64,000 nucleotides of DNA from Branchiostoma lanceolatum (GCF_035083965.1 NC_089725.1:30637925-30701924); one strand, 5' to 3'; counted from the first letter of the stretch, positions 1 to 11,132 are shown. Notes: a model not told the origin generated them from the letters alone. A program made the numbers and translations.

Positions 1-47
1 GCCGACACCAAACACACGCGACGCCCGGGGGCGGCGGCGGCCGCTTT

Positions 48-240
48 GAAGGGCGCATCTTCCGTGGCCGGTCTCCCAGCCCACCGACACGGCCCATCGA
101 GCATCTTCCCTCAGAACAAACCTCTGTCAGTCCGCCAGAAGGGTGCATCTTCCCTGCCCGGTCTCCCAGCCCACCGACACGGCCCACCGGGCATCTTCCC
201 TCAGAACAAACTACTGTCAGTCCCGTCAGAAGGGCGAACT
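48..240. repeat. Tandem repeat, period about 90 bp
   Basis: Two full units and the start of a third begin with GAAGGG at positions 48, 138 and 229. Each unit contains the phrases TCTCCCAGCCCACCGACACG and CATCTTCCCTCAGAACAAAC. An open frame crosses the units but looks like a by-product of the repeat. A GC-rich stretch, GGGGGCGGCGGCGGCC, lies just upstream. Confidence 0.8.
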
Positions 241-761
241 TTGCCGTGGTGCTCATGACCGGAGTTTTTAAAACCCTTCGACCGCGAACGGACACGTGTC
301 TCTGGCCAGGTAGACAAATCTCCAAGCAGATGTACGGATCCGACTAAGTCTCCGTGTTTTACGCGTGTTTTAAGTAACATTCATCATATCTTCCTAGTAG
401 CGCACCTGGAGTAGGTAAATTGTTTATTTTGAAAAAGGTGCACTACTGGAAAGACGTGCTAAATGTTGAAGAAATACTCGTCAAACACTGAAACTAAGCC
501 GGATTCTTACATCTGCTTGAAGATTTAGGACAGGCCCGATCGTCGCTGGTTATCTTCATAGCCTGTCCAGGATTCGCGACCGGTGTTTGGACATTTCTAC
601 TTTATGGGTCATTACGTAATGTCTTATGATTTACGTCGTGTTCTCATTGGTGGGTTCCATATCCATAATTGTTTCCTTCGCATGTTTCTTCCAAGCCTTA
701 TTCCGAAGGCGTCCCTTTGTTTTTTACAAACCTCGTGGTACCTTACACAATATATAAAGTT
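241..761. other. Spacer without a recognisable gene
   Basis: I see no supported coding exon on either strand. A fragment with the recurrent motif CTCCAAGCAGAT lies near 327-338. This motif also bounds the inverted-repeat elements at 5998-6112 and 10870-11066. Confidence 0.5.
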
Positions 762-898
762 ACTCAAGCAACTGGATAAGTTTTGTAAACGGTCAAACGT
801 TCCAGTGAGGTGGTCACGGACTCTGTCGCCGACGAAAGATCAGGATGCTGTCTGAAACGTTTGACTGTTTACAAAACTTATATCCAGTTGCTTGAGTG
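762..898. repeat. Hairpin MITE-like element, family A
   Basis: The arm beginning ACTCAAGCAACTGGATAAG is matched by an inverted arm ending CTTATATCCAGTTGCTTGAG, with about 60 bp between. Related pieces occur near 5100-5160, 39015-39210, 40797-40905 and 56405-56480, often followed by a phrase like CACCTGGATGTCTAACC. A dispersed non-autonomous DNA transposon is the likely origin. Confidence 0.75.
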
Positions 899-1078
899 TA
901 TTGTGTATCCTATTATCTTGATGTTTAACCTTCATCGACGTGTCGTAATACCTTGTCCCTTTGTGACGAAGGCTGCCAAAAACAAACGAAAACTTGTAAA
1001 ACCCATTACTGAAGAGATACTTTTTTCATAACGAGTCGGGGATTTACTACGGTAAGTCCTGTCCCATCCATGGATACG

Positions 1079-1311
1079 TAGCCTGGGTGCCAGACCACCG
1101 CGCTCCTGGCGCTAATCCTTCGGCCGGGGAAGCAACTCGCGCCGCCGCCACAGATAGCACACGGCCCACTAATTACCTCTCGCGCGCGCGATAGAAATCA
1201 GGGTTCGGCTGCCTTAGCGCTCCCGGGTGCCAACTCTATCCCTACTACTAGATCTTCCCCGCCCAAAAGGTGTTATCATCGCATCGCGCGAAAGGTCTGG
1301 TATCCAGGCTA
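1079..1311. mobile_element. MITE with TAGCCTGG termini and a 9-bp target duplication
   Basis: The left end TAGCCTGGGTGCCAGACC and the inverted right end (complement TAGCCTGGATACCAGACC) bound 233 bp. The flanks are a perfect 9-bp direct repeat, ATGGATACG, at 1070-1078 and 1312-1320, which marks a genuine insertion. A 9-bp duplication suggests a Mutator-like transposase. Members of the family recur at 5173-5752, 5296-5393, 40103-40189 and 45671-45790. Confidence 0.88.
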
Positions 1312-1739
1312 ATGGATACGCTGTTTGACCGGAAAACCTACAGTACCGATAAACCACAGCTGATGAAGTCTGGCTTTTGTTCGTAGTTTCTAAGCAGATA
1401 TCGGGGCGGGGGGGGGGGGGGCATCGTACCGTTTTCTTAGTCGACACCAGAAAACATTGGCCGAAATAATTTAAAGGGACTATTTTGTAAGATGAGTTGT
1501 CCGGCTACAATTGTACAAGAGCCCAGCAAGATATTCCCCATTTTTAGTTCTTGTTCTTTTGTCCGCAGAAGGTAGCCCGAGTGCCATCCTTATAAGTTCC
1601 AGACTTTCCGTTATCTAACCTGGTTACTGAAGGGAATTAGCGAGCCCGGAACTAACTTAGGATGACACTCAGGCTAGCAGAAAGTCTGCCGGAGACTTAA
1701 GTTTTCTGACCTCCGGATCATTCTGACAGCCACCCAACC
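1312..1739. other. Spacer without a recognisable gene
   Basis: This stretch holds a run of about 14 G near 1408-1421 and otherwise unique-looking sequence. No exon is supported. Confidence 0.45.
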
Positions 1740-2625
1740 CGTTTCACAGTATCCGCGTAGTGGTTGTCAGAAAAGTCAGAAAATGTTGCGATCTTTCACC
1801 CCGACATCTGCTTGTAGACGATTCTGTTGCCGTCCGGACAATGGTGGTTCGGACGGCCACACAAAACGATGAGGAGTGAAAGAGCAGGTTAGAGAAAAAA
1901 TTGGCCAAATAGACAGATAACATGTCAGAAAAGTTAGCCGACCGAGAAGTACAGTTTGTGACCTAATTTCTAAGGTTCTTTTTTCCAGTGACCTACGGAG
2001 CCTAGTCTATACCAGACTAACTACGCCGGCTATAGGGAGAATATTTGCCAGAGAAGATTGGCCACCAAAGGGTTTCATTTGGAAGCGTCGGAAGGCCTGG
2101 TGGAGGCTATATGGAGCCTGGTAGAGGTTACAAAAAGCCCGTTAGTCAGAAAACGTCGCGATCTTTCACCCCAACATCTGCTTGTAGACTATTTTGTTGC
2201 CGTCCGGACAATGGCGGGTCGGGCGGCCAGACAAAACGGTGGGAAGTGAAAGAGCAGGTTAGAGAAGAAATTGGCCAAATAGACAGATAACATGCCAGAA
2301 GCCGGCCGGAGAGTATAGTTTGTGACCTAATTTCTAGTTGTTTTTTCCAGAGCCTAGTCAGTCTACCAGACCACTAACTACGTCAGCTATAGGAAGAATA
2401 TTTGCCAGGGAAGTTTGGCCACCAGAGGGTTACATTTAGAAGCGTCGGAAGGCCTGGTGGAGGCTATGGAGCCCATGGTAGAGGCTACAGAAAGCCCGGT
2501 AGTGAAAAAACGTCGCGATCTTTCACCCCGACATCTGCTTGTAGACTATTCTGTTGCCGTCCGGACAATGGCGGGTCGGGCGGCCAGACAAAACGGTGGG
2601 AAGTGAAAGAGCAGGTCCGCGGCGT
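1740..2625. repeat. Satellite-like direct repeat, three units, period about 360-380 bp
   Basis: Three units share a conserved core reading GATCTTTCACCCC, then ACATCTGCTTGTAGAC, TTGCCGTCCGGACAATGG and GTGAAAGAGCAGG. The cores lie near 1790-1920, 2158-2290 and 2517-2615. The last two are about 357 bp apart and keep parallel open frames, most simply explained by recent duplication (357 is divisible by three). The third unit is cut off after GAGCAGGT and runs into a GC-rich tail. Confidence 0.75.
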
Positions 2626-3190
2626 TGCGAGGAGCGAAGCGGAGCTCCGGCACAAGCACGGGCCGCCTCCATGGAGAACGCCGCGGCCGGAAAGAATGTA
2701 CCCCCTACAAAGGGCCGCAAACCCTTTAGAAACGGATAAACCGGCGAATATTTGAGGGGCACGCTGGCAACACTCGGACAAATAGGGCCACACGAAAGGA
2801 CAACCTTTCAAACCGCCAGGAGAAGATAAACAAGTTCCGATCTGGGACGGCGAGGCGTTCGGCTGGTCTCAGCACACTTCTTTATTTGGTGGATGAGAAA
2901 ACGGAAGTGAATTTGGCAAAATCAACCTCCTTGGCAAAATAGGATAAATGGAATTACTGATACATTTGTTGCAAATTCTTGCCCGAAGGCTAATTCCATG
3001 CAACAGGGAAAAGGACGAACAAACGATGAAGAAGAATATAACATGCGACCGGTCTGAATACTGACTATAAGATTTGTTGGGTCTGACGTCTTTTTCTGAT
3101 AAAGTGGAAGACGAAAGATCCTAGTTTTTCTGTAATGTAATGTTCTGTGATTTCAAGAGGAGGGTAGGGATGAAATCTAATAATTTACTA
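2626..3190. other. Spacer with a retroposon-tail fragment
   Basis: A GC-rich segment (2626-2700) follows the satellite. Around 2935-3060 the sequence resembles that near 15065-15140 (both contain variants of TTCTTGCCCGAAGGCTAATT). This is probably the 3' tail of a dispersed retroposon. No gene is supported. Confidence 0.4.
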
Positions 3191-3440
3191 GAAGAGTCAC
3201 GAGGCTAGCGGTCACGGGTTCGATTCCTGGCTAGACGTTGTATCCTTAGGAAATGAACTTTAGACTACTAGTACTTTCCTCACTCCACCAAGGTGCAGAA
3301 ATGGGTACATGACTTCGGTTGGGTTCCACGCAAGAGGTGGAAGAAGAGGGCTCCGCCTTCCAATAACGTGTCCTACACAAAGTGGATAACCCACTGCCCC
3401 TATGACCTCAAAAAGGCTACGGGACTACCTTTACCTTAGA
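3191..3440 (+). mobile_element. tRNA-derived SINE
   Basis: A tRNA-like head with a B-box-like GGTTCGATTCC (about 3219) is followed by the body shared with the SINE at 55528-55830. Shared phrases include CTCACTCCACCAAGGTG, GGGCTCCGCCTTCCAAT and a tail of CTACCTTTACCTTA repeats. The A-box end is worn. This is a dead retroposed copy, not a tRNA gene. Confidence 0.8.
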
Positions 3441-3934
3441 AGAGTCCGATGGTCAAAATGAGATTCTCTGGTTAACCATTCAGCTTATTTTGCCGTTGCT
3501 ATTTTCTAAGGACCAGTGTGGGACTGAGTGACCGTACAGTGACGGAAAATTAGATGTGTGTGACCCTTGATTTCATGTTCGGAATAAGTATGATTTCAAA
3601 GATAGCAAAACACACAAAACGTAAACAAAATTCTTTATCTATCAAATTCCTTGTGTGGTCTGTCAAATCGCTGGTCTTGGTCGCTCAGCTTTTGCAGCTA
3701 CCATCCACCAGGCCTTTCTACGGGGGTATGGGTCGTAGAATTTGGCAAAAAAAGTTAGGACAGTCAGTCCTGCAAATGAAACCCCATGGGGGCCAAACTT
3801 CCCTGGCAAATATTGTCCCTTAAGTCAGCGTGGTTAGTCTGGTAGAGACTAGGTCGCAGCGCGGTCGCAACCTCTTGTGGAGCCAGAGCCGAACCTCTGC
3901 TTCCTAATTAATCCCGTTTTTGCCGAATTCTACG
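3441..3934. repeat. Spacer with a dispersed repeat
   Basis: From about 3699 to 3855 the sequence matches elements near 8101-8225 and 29537-29700. Shared phrases are a variant of TAGCCTCCACCAGGCC, then a form of GTAGAATTCGGCA, CCTGGCAAATATT and a closing TAGTCTGGTAGAGACT. The ends are inverted relative to each other, so a MITE is likely. No gene is seen. Confidence 0.6.
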
Positions 3935-3941
3935 ATCTGTA

Positions 3942-3969
3942 CAAGGAGGTTTTATATAGAACCTCCTTG
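3942..3969. mobile_element. 28-bp micro-MITE with a perfect 7-bp target duplication
   Basis: Ten-base arms CAAGGAGGTT and AACCTCCTTG flank an 8-base spacer, TTATATAG. On both sides lies the same heptamer, ATCTGTA (3935-3941 and 3970-3976). The first 18 bases equal the end of the 174-bp element at 36295-36468, so this is probably an internally deleted derivative. It is far below the usual MITE length. Confidence 0.8.
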
Positions 3970-4145
3970 ATCTGTACTGCCTTAGGAAGGCCTGGAGGAG
4001 GCTACATCCATCCACATGATCCATCGTCTGCCCTTCTAAAGCGCACTGCCATGCCGGACCGCCGTGAGCGGTAACGGTGATTCTTCAGGGACCGCGTCAG
4101 TAGCTCAGCACCGCCCGTTTGTTCGGGGGTTCTGGTCGGTGGGTG

Positions 4146-4370
4146 GCCCCTAATCGCCAAGAAGATGATAGGAGGGAGGGTTGTAACACTTTCCGAATGC
4201 TTTTTTTGGGGGGTGAAAAACGAGCTTCTTTATAAATTACGTAAGAAAACGTAAATCAGGAAAATTGGTAAATGGCCCCTAATCGCCGAGAAGACTTTTC
4301 GAATGCCCTTTTTTTTGTTGACAACGAGCTTCTTTATAAATCACGTAAAATCAGGAAAATTGGTAAATGC
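4146..4370. repeat. Imperfect tandem duplication, about 120 bp
   Basis: Two adjacent units share GGCCCCTAATCGCC, AGAAGA, TTTCGAATGC, ACGAGCTTCTTTATAAAT and ATCAGGAAAATTGGTAAATG. The second unit is shorter. There is no coding potential. Confidence 0.75.
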
Positions 4371-5163
4371 TCTAAATGACCCCCTAGGGAATTCATTCAG
4401 TTGCATGAGTTATTTAGTTCTACGTGGATGTCTATTAGATTAGGTTCAACTGACATCGATTTTTTAAAATTGCTTTGATTGTTTTCAGTGTTTTCAATTG
4501 TTTTGCGTTCTTTTGACTGGACGTCTCACCATGCATAAACAAGTTACGGAGTGTAGCGTGCCAGCAAAACGTCCTCTCAATATCTTCATTTGTTCAAGAT
4601 TAGGAAACAAAGACACGTTTAAGTGTGCCTGCATTGACAACAACATCCGCTGGGAGGCGTTCCTGAGCGACCTGCAAGCTGTGTCAACCAATGAAAACGT
4701 TTCAGATAGCATCCGTTGCATTTCGTCAGTGAGGAGCTAATAAAAGTATATATAGATATATGTTCTCATCGACTACGATGGACGAACATCATCATGTATA
4801 TACTATACATGCATATACATTTAGTGGTTGCTATCTTCTAGCCTAGTATCAAAACATAACGTTTCATGTACAGTAGAATCCATTTAATTGCACAACGGAT
4901 TAACGCACACTCCATTAAACTTCAACGAATCCCAAACCGGTTCCCATTCACTCCATTGTTAGTGACCCCGCATATCTGCATGTGGCATTGTCACCAAAGC
5001 TTAGGGTTTCTGAGTATCTTTCGTCTTCTTTCGCATGAGAACGAAAGAACACTTTGTAACTGTAACAGGTTGGGTTCCAGGCTAGCTACCGGCAACGTCT
5101 GACCGTTTACAGAATCTATCAAACTGCTGCCTTTGAGTAACTTGGTATGGTTTATCTTAACAC
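4371..5163. other. Spacer with low-complexity AT and repeat fragments
   Basis: A fragment like the motif at 34972-35060 occurs near 4703-4736 (CAGATAGCATCCGTTGCATT). An AT-rich stretch with TATATA motifs follows at 4745-4830. A degraded family A element lies at about 5098-5171. Short open frames here are not convincing as genes. Confidence 0.45.
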
Positions 5164-5172
5164 CTGGATGTG

Positions 5173-5752
5173 TAGCCTGGGTACCATCCCCCGTAGCAAC
5201 CGCCGCTTCAATCTTTTCGCAAGCTAACTACCGTGGTTAAGCCCCCGTCACAGATACGAAATTCAGCTCGACCGACGTGTTGGCGAGCTTCAAATTAGCC
5301 TGGATGCCAGACCCCCAAACTAAAATATATATCGTATATATATAAACATATACACAATAGATATTTTAGTTTGGGGGTCTGGCATCCAGGCTAGCTTCAA
5401 ATGTACATTTTCTGCCGAAGTACGGCCGACGTCCTGTCGATTACGCGGCCTTCGGGCGATTTTTAAAAATCAAAGTTGATCCAAATATTGGCCTTTTACC
5501 AGGTTAGTCGATACTGACTTCGTCAATGTCCAAGAGACGGTACCATCCCATGGGGGATTTTTATTTTTCAGTGTTCGACGGACGTCACCTGAGATTTTCA
5601 TTGGAGAAGACGGTCGACGCTCGGGCGATTTTGAAATTCGGCGAGCTTCGGGTGATCTACAAATTCGGCCGACGCTCGCATGAATTGTGACGCCGGCTTT
5701 AGCAAGCGAAAATATTGAGGCAGCGTTACTACGGAGGATGGTACCCAGGCTA
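5173..5752. mobile_element. Composite MITE of the TAGCCTGG family, interrupted by another MITE
   Basis: Inverted ends reading TAGCCTGGGTACCATCC bound 580 bp. The flanks CTGGATGTG (5164-5172) and CTTGATGTC (5753-5761) match at 7 of 9 positions. The intact form of this target, CTGGATGTC, occurs in family A elsewhere, for example near 40875. The element therefore inserted into a family A repeat, giving a three-level nest with the element at 5296-5393. Confidence 0.85.
5296..5393. mobile_element. Hairpin MITE nested in another MITE, with a perfect 9-bp duplication
   Basis: Arms of about 32 bp (beginning TAGCCTGGATGCCAGACC) form a near-perfect inverted repeat around an AT-rich loop. The 9-bp direct repeat GCTTCAAAT lies on both sides (5287-5295 and 5394-5402). 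The insertion is inside the element at 5173-5752 and so is younger than it. Confidence 0.92.
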
Positions 5753-5997
5753 CTTGATGTCTAACCCTTTTTTGTCAGACGTTTTCGAGGAGAACCAAAT
5801 CACAAGAGGACACGGACGGATAAAGAGAACGCACACTGTATTAATGTACAAACATTGACGAGCCAAAGACCTGACAATATTAATAATGGGCGTACACAGT
5901 CACGTTTCCTGGCAACGGACCCTACCAATACTACAGTAGGGGTGACCCACAAGACCAGTACAAAACATTATAGTACTCCGGTGCCCAGACGTCTACC

Positions 5998-6112
5998 TCC
6001 AAGCAGATGTTAGTATTATGGAAAATCGTCCGGGATGGGTGCTTGGCAGAAAACTAGACTGGGCAGCCAGAAAAATGTTTCAATTTTCCACCCAACATCT
6101 GCTTGGAGATTA
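5998..6112. mobile_element. Short MITE with CTCCAAGCAGATGTT ends
   Basis: CTCCAAGCAGATGTT at the left is repeated in inverted form (AACATCTGCTTGGAG) at the right, about 115 bp overall. The terminal motif is dispersed through the window (near 327, 6822, 13320, 30588 and 47028). I could not find a clear target duplication. Confidence 0.7.
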
Positions 6113-7372
6113 CTCTGGTGTTATAGATTAGATCAAGGTTAGATCTCCTGAGCAGGTTGTGATTTAAATCTCTAGTCTCCCCAAGACACCTCGGTGGCAG
6201 AAGAAATTGGTAGAAGATAAGCGAATAATACCGGCAGGTTATCATCTACTTCATTGGTCAATTTCTACCGTTCTCTCTGACATCAAAAGAGTCCGTTGGA
6301 AACTATGCTTACACAGTTACACAGCGTCAGAGGTAGGGTAAGCTGGCACCTCGGTATGTGTCTGCGAACAAGTACAGAAGCTGTTCAATGTGATACAGAG
6401 ACATCTACTCCGATGATAAGTGATGAAGAATTCTCTTAGCAACATCTTAGGATAATTACACGACAACCTTAAAAGTGATGAGGTGTTAAGGGGGCGCATG
6501 CGCGTTCCAAAACAAAAATGTCGGAAACAGGAAAGGTGATTTCTTCTTTGACTCGTTCGAAAAATAAAATTTGACATTTTCTTCCATATCCGTAGCAAGA
6601 GGCGCTATACGAGTGTTGGGAATTGTGCATGTACCATCATATAAGATAGATACTCCCTCCACTAAAAACGCTTTGCAGTAGCGTTCGCGTAGCGCTTTTT
6701 GTAACGGAACGGATCTAAGGAGGGAAAACTTCAACTTCTCCCCCTTTTTCTTACACACAGTTCTCTCCTCTATTGCGAGCTCTCAACACAGTTTTGGTGT
6801 TTCAATCTTCCATTCAATCATCTGCTTGGAGTAAAAGTTCCAGAGTTTCAGTTTAGAACTAAGAACTTGACGATGCACGCGGGAAGTTTTCGGTTGTTTT
6901 AGGTGGAACGCACAGGGGTGCCCTACACACCTACATGTACAAAATGACGTAAATTCTGCACTCCTCAGTAAGTTGCGTTAAGTTACTACTAGTTCACTGG
7001 AATGTACAATCTGACAAAACTATCCATACAAAATTTGTGCCGACAAACAAAAAACATTTCAAGTAACAATCATACCACTAAAAGCAGTGTGATGACACAC
7101 GTTAAAATGCATTCACCGTAGCATTAGTCAAGTCTACATCCTACAAATATCATTAATACAGTAATATCAATATACTTGTATATATATATAATATGTATAT
7201 CATATTCTAAGAATAGGTCATTTGTGCGTACAGGCGGCGTCCTGACAGGTGATGTTGGCGCGAAGCCCTCACCGTCTCTCCCCTACCCCTTCTACAGACC
7301 TGGCTGACTCCAGAAAAGACTCCACCTGTCATTTCTGATGCTAAAACTGTCCGGCCTTAATGAGGTAAGTGT
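6113..7372. other. Spacer without a recognisable gene
   Basis: Several open frames of 60-93 codons occur on the minus strand but show no domain or convincing splice context. An imperfect palindrome (AAAAACGCT ... AGCGCTTTTT) lies near 6664-6701. A TATATA-rich stretch sits near 7176-7200. Confidence 0.45.
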
Positions 7373-7756
7373 CTAGCCTCTACCAAGGAGGTTTAATCAA
7401 GGCTCCACAGGTCGCCTCGAAAGAGTAGAAATTGGCAAAGAATAAGCTAGTTCACGGTTGCTACTACGCATGTGCAGTGTCAAAGGTGAAGACCCCCGAG
7501 ACGTAAACAAAACCAGTTGGGGTGTTGTTATGCAAATCAGGCGAGACAATGTCGAGACGAGCACTGTTTACAGCTAATACAAGCCGGGGGCCTTCACCTT
7601 TGACACCACACATGCGTAGTAGCAACCGTGAACTAGCTTATAGACACAGGTCGCAAACTGTACTCCCCGGTCGGCTTACTCCTCTGGCATGGTATCTGTC
7701 TATTCTAGCCAATTTCTACTCTTTCCAGCGACCCGTGGAGCCTGGTAGAGGCTAGT
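7373..7756. mobile_element. Foldback element with about 125-bp inverted arms
   Basis: The left arm starts CTAGCCTCTACCA and includes AGCTAGTTCACGGTTGCTAC and GTGTCAAAGGTGAAG. The right arm carries the complements (CTTCACCTTTGACAC, GTAGCAACCGTGAACTAGCT) and ends TGGTAGAGGCTAG. The middle, about 100 bp, contains ATGCAAAT. The open frame across the right arm is not a credible gene. Confidence 0.85.
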
Positions 7757-8343
7757 AGATGGCCGCCTTCGCGAAGTTTTAGGGCATCTTTCCTACATCA
7801 TTTTCACTGTCGTTCAGGACATAGAATTCTGGATAGACAAGTCGGTATTCTGTTGACAAGAGTATATCTAGTATATACTGTATCAAAATGGTACAAAAGT
7901 TCCATTTAGATAGTACATTGTTAAAGTTGTTCGAAAGCTGTTAGAATTGTACATCGTTGGTTGTGCAGTGTCCTACAATCAAACCCCCCTAATAAGAACT
8001 CACAACTTTGTCCTTTCGAACTGTTTCTTCCTCCCCTTACTTACAGGTCACAGTGACCTTCCTTTGTACAAGTCCCAGTCTGTCCAACACGGGTATTAAC
8101 TAGCCTCCACCAGGCCTTCCCTAGGGGATTATCGTTAGTAGAATTCGGCAAAATAGGGTGAATAATTAGCCAGGAGGGTGATCCCGCGGTAAGGGTCACA
8201 TAACTGAGCTGGCAAATGTTACCTAAGGGTGACCTGGTAAATCATTCTTCCTGTTTGTCTGAATCTTACTTTTTTTTTCAGTCGGGAAAGTTCAACCCCG
8301 GTGGAGACTCGACGTTAACGCCTTCACGCTGTTTCATTCCAGG
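7757..8343. repeat. Spacer downstream of the bZIP gene, with a dispersed repeat
   Basis: A member of the TAGCCTCCACCAGGCC family spans about 8101-8225. The remainder is unremarkable and holds no supported exon. Confidence 0.5.
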
Positions 8344-8349
8344 TTTATT
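8344..8349 (-). terminator. Polyadenylation signal of the bZIP gene
   Basis: The minus strand reads AATAAA 32 bases past the stop codon of the bZIP gene, which is the right place and orientation for a short 3' UTR. Confidence 0.7.
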
Positions 8350-8380
8350 TCTCGTCCTCCTTTCCTGGGAACGAGGCTGC

Positions 8381-9304
8381 TCACTTCTCGCCCTTCCCCG
8401 GGGACGAGGCGTACAGCAGCGCTCTGAGCCGCTCCGTCTCCTGTTTCAGGTCTCCCACCTGCGAGCGCAGCTTGATGTTCTCCTCCTCCAGCAGGACGGC
8501 TCGGACCGCGATCTCTCCCTCCTTGGCCTTCCGCATCTCCCGCGACCGCTTGGCGGCCTCGTTGTTCTTCCGCCGGCGCTCCCAGTAGCTGTTGTCCTTC
8601 TCGCCGTCGGGGACGTTGCGCGCTTTCTTCCGCGGCTGGGCCGGCTTGGCGAGCTCGATGCCGCTGTGCACCCTCTTGCGGAGCTCCTCCAGCATGGTCA
8701 CCGAGGAGGCCGGGGAGCTGGGCGGGGCGGTGTGGGGGTGGCCGCCGTTCAGGCCAGGCTGGAGGAACGCCACGGGCTGCCCGCGCAGATCCACCGGCAT
8801 CTGTACCTGGACGTACCCGATGCCAGGGTACACCAGGTGTACGGGGGTGGTGGGGATGCCTGCCCGTAGGGCGTCCGGGTGGGGGTGGCCGCGGTAACCC
8901 TCTAGGTAGCTCTGGTGGCGACGTTCCTCCGCTTGGTCGTCGGAAGACTCCTCCCTCTCTCTCGGGGAATCCTGCTGGTCGTCGACCGAGGAGGAATCGA
9001 AGCTGCTTCCGCCGAGGCTGTCTTCGTCGGCCTGGGTCGTGGCGTCGGACCGACCCCCGCCACCACGGCCCGGGCGGCTGGCGCTCAGGTCTACCGCGCC
9101 ATCTTCCGACAGCCGCCGGGACTGTAGTCTAGCCTCCTCCCTCGCCGAGACGTGCTTCTCCGCCTCCTGCCCTGCTTCGGGGGAATCCGACGACCGGCCG
9201 CCGGGAAGCGACGCGTGTCCCGTGTAGGTCGTGCTGGCCTGGAACCCGTAGAGTTGCTTCTGTTCCCTGCCGTCGCTGGCTTCCGCCTCCGCCGTGTCGG
9301 ACAT
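8381..9304 (-). CDS. bZIP transcription factor, PAR/NFIL3-like
   Basis: This is a single-exon gene of 307 codons. Residues about 238-300 form a basic-leucine-zipper domain: [17 protein letters not shown] is the DNA-contact region typical of the PAR (HLF/TEF/DBP) and NFIL3 families. The following [17 protein letters not shown] resembles the PAR zipper start. A basic QPRKKARN stretch just upstream may be a nuclear signal. The first 150 residues are acidic, Ser-rich and low in complexity, and a Pro/His/Gly-rich stretch follows. The known role of these families is binding TTAYGTAA sites as dimers, with functions in circadian output, metabolism and development. The start is the first ATG after in-frame upstream sequence and follows a poly-A-like run. 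The exact subfamily is uncertain because the hinge is divergent. The absence of introns in the coding part resembles vertebrate NFIL3. Confidence 0.9.
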   Translation of the reverse strand: MSDTAEAEASDGREQKQLYGFQASTTYTGHASLPGGRSSDSPEAGQEAEKHVSAREEARLQSRRLSEDGAVDLSASRPGRGGGGRSDATTQADEDSLGGSSFDSSSVDDQQDSPREREESSDDQAEERRHQSYLEGYRGHPHPDALRAGIPTTPVHLVYPGIGYVQVQMPVDLRGQPVAFLQPGLNGGHPHTAPPSSPASSVTMLEELRKRVHSGIELAKPAQPRKKARNVPDGEKDNSYWERRRKNNEAAKRSREMRKAKEGEIAVRAVLLEEENIKLRSQVGDLKQETERLRALLYASSPGKGEK

Positions 9305-9854
9305 TTTTTTTTCTGTGTGACGAGCCGCTGTGTTGCCGAGCTGTTTGTTGTACGCAAATCAATTCACCAACCCGGGCGTCTGAAAAGTAGGTCAGACTGG
9401 GTTTTAGCAGGGCGACAATCATGGCGGACTATTAAACGAGACGAAAAATGTGGCAGTGGTGCAACCATATTCCTTACCCTAATCTTGGCTTCAAAATCCT
9501 GTACAAAAGATGGGGACAACGGGTCCCTAAGGAATTAAGAGCGGGTTGAATAACCTCTGTTGACCAATATGGCGACGTTAGGTAACCATTACTTAACAAC
9601 CGGTCAAAACGCTCCCAGAATCAGCTAGCTACTGGAAACAACAACAAAATTGCACGAAACAACAAAAGTAGGCCGTGTTATCCACAACGTTACCTCGATC
9701 TAGGTGCCAGAAATCTTCAGAAGGGCTGTGGGTGTCCAAGAACCGTCTGACCGGTGGAAAGCACGCTAAAATCGCGTGATTTGAAGTGACCTATTTAGCC
9801 TGGTACAGTGGTCAGTCCTCACGTTGCAGCAGCATGCAGTCTCTCCGCGGCGTC

Positions 9855-9862
9855 TTACGTAA
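9855..9862. promoter_or_regulatory. D-box, perfect palindrome TTACGTAA
   Basis: TTACGTAA is the consensus site of PAR and NFIL3 bZIP proteins. It lies about 550 bp upstream of the start codon of just such a gene, which suggests autoregulation (inference). Confidence 0.5.
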
Positions 9863-9873
9863 GCAACAGCTCA

Positions 9874-9881
9874 TTACGTAT
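9874..9881. promoter_or_regulatory. Second D-box-like site TTACGTAT
   Basis: A one-mismatch D-box lies 12 bp after the perfect site. A further half-site, ACGTAAT, follows at 9891-9897. Confidence 0.4.
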
Positions 9882-9923
9882 GCACGACGGACGTAATCTG
9901 CCCTGTGATTGGCGCCCGCGAGT

Positions 9924-9929
9924 CACGTG
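9924..9929. promoter_or_regulatory. E-box CACGTG
   Basis: The palindromic hexamer bound by CLOCK:BMAL and MYC-type bHLH dimers lies next to the D-box pair. PAR bZIP genes of vertebrates are clock-controlled through E-boxes, so the placement is suggestive only. Confidence 0.4.
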
Positions 9930-10400
9930 GGACGCGAAACTGGGTCACCCGACGTTTAGGCTCCCGTAAAACGCAACACGATGACGCCGCCATATCGGCG
10001 TAATCGCAGAAACGGTCGTCAGAAACCGCCCGTACCGCACAATTCCCGCATTTATTCTGTGAAAAGCGAAGTTTGGAGCTTCAGAATTGCAGCCGAGGCA
10101 ACTGGGTTATGTTCAACTGCTCCAGTTGCTGTGCGTTGCGCAATTCGCGTCACGTATTATCAATTTGGGTTCATTGACCCCCCGTCTGCGGGCCAGTGAC
10201 CGCAGTCCCGGCATGCACCGGGAGACCAAAACAACGCCATATATGGACATGGACAAGGTTACTGATCGAACACAACCTGCCGTGGGCCAAGGACAAATAG
10301 ATTTACCCAAGGTGACAGACATATTCTTTTACAAAAATATAAACACAAGCGTTATCGTCTTGACGGGTTCACAGAAGCTGGGGTGATATTACGCGTGTGA

Positions 10401-10869
10401 TGAGGATAAACTAGTAAGTAACATCAGAAATTGGCCGAAATAGGCTGAAAATCACGAAATGTAAGCGTTTAGATACATATTACTAATTATTTGACATACC
10501 GAAAAGGTCACTTAGGGCAAATTCAACAAGGTTCAGTGACTTCAGTCTGCCCCGTGGGATTTGTTCGCCTATCAATTATAGAATGGCTGGGGTAAACGTT
10601 AACGCGTTCCCTAGCAGGCCCCAATGTGACCATTGGGAAAGGCAATACCCCCTGTCAACTATTTCCTCACTCAGGTGAAAATGAGAAACTAGCTTCGGCT
10701 AGAGACGTCCTCTTGGATGGAGGCCCCGTGTTTGAGGAGAGCCACACCTCGAGCACGTTAAAGATCCCACACCTGAAGTCGATAACTCGGAGTTAACGTT
10801 AAGTCCATCCCAGTAAGAATCGTTATATTCAGTCCGTTCTTACGCAGTTAACGTTAACGTTATATAACC
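10401..10869. mobile_element. Spacer with a SINE fragment
   Basis: From about 10607 to 10790 the sequence matches the body of the SINE at 50130-50360. Shared phrases are ATTGGGAAAGGCA, TTTCCTCACTCAGGTG, GACGTCCTCT and CCCGTGTTTGAGGAGAGCCA. The tRNA-like head is missing. Confidence 0.6.
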
Positions 10870-11066
10870 TTAATCTCCAAGCAGATCCACACCGGGCGCG
10901 AAAATCTACTCTACTCTACTCTACTCTAGTATGCTAGCCAGAGAAGGTCCAGTCAGCCAGAGAGGGTCCAATAGCCCGGGCTATTGGACCCTCTCTGGCT
11001 GACTGGACCTTCTCTGGCTAGCATACTACGATTTTCGCGCCCGGTGTGGATCTGCTTGGAGATTAA
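10870..11066. mobile_element. Near-perfect 197-bp palindrome with a 7-bp target duplication
   Basis: The two arms mirror each other about CCCGGG at 10975-10980, and the outer ends read TTAATCTCCAAGCAGAT. The heptamer TATAACC flanks both sides (10863-10869 and 11067-11073). The only notable asymmetry is a run of CTACT pentamers (about 10907-10928) in the left arm, absent from the right. The ends belong to the CTCCAAGCAGAT family. Confidence 0.9.
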
Positions 11067-11132
11067 TATAACCTGTGCAAAACTGATGTGCAACTTTTTG
11101 TTACCTGTTATGCGAAACAAGCAAACAAAAAC

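Larger units (their letters stand above)
9305..10400 (-). promoter_or_regulatory. Probable promoter and 5' region of the bZIP gene
   Basis: The region upstream of the bZIP start is CpG-richer than its surroundings (about 9840-10030). It contains a CCAAT-type ATTGG at about 9908, an E-box and D-box sites (listed separately). No TATA box is evident. The transcription start cannot be placed from sequence. Confidence 0.45.
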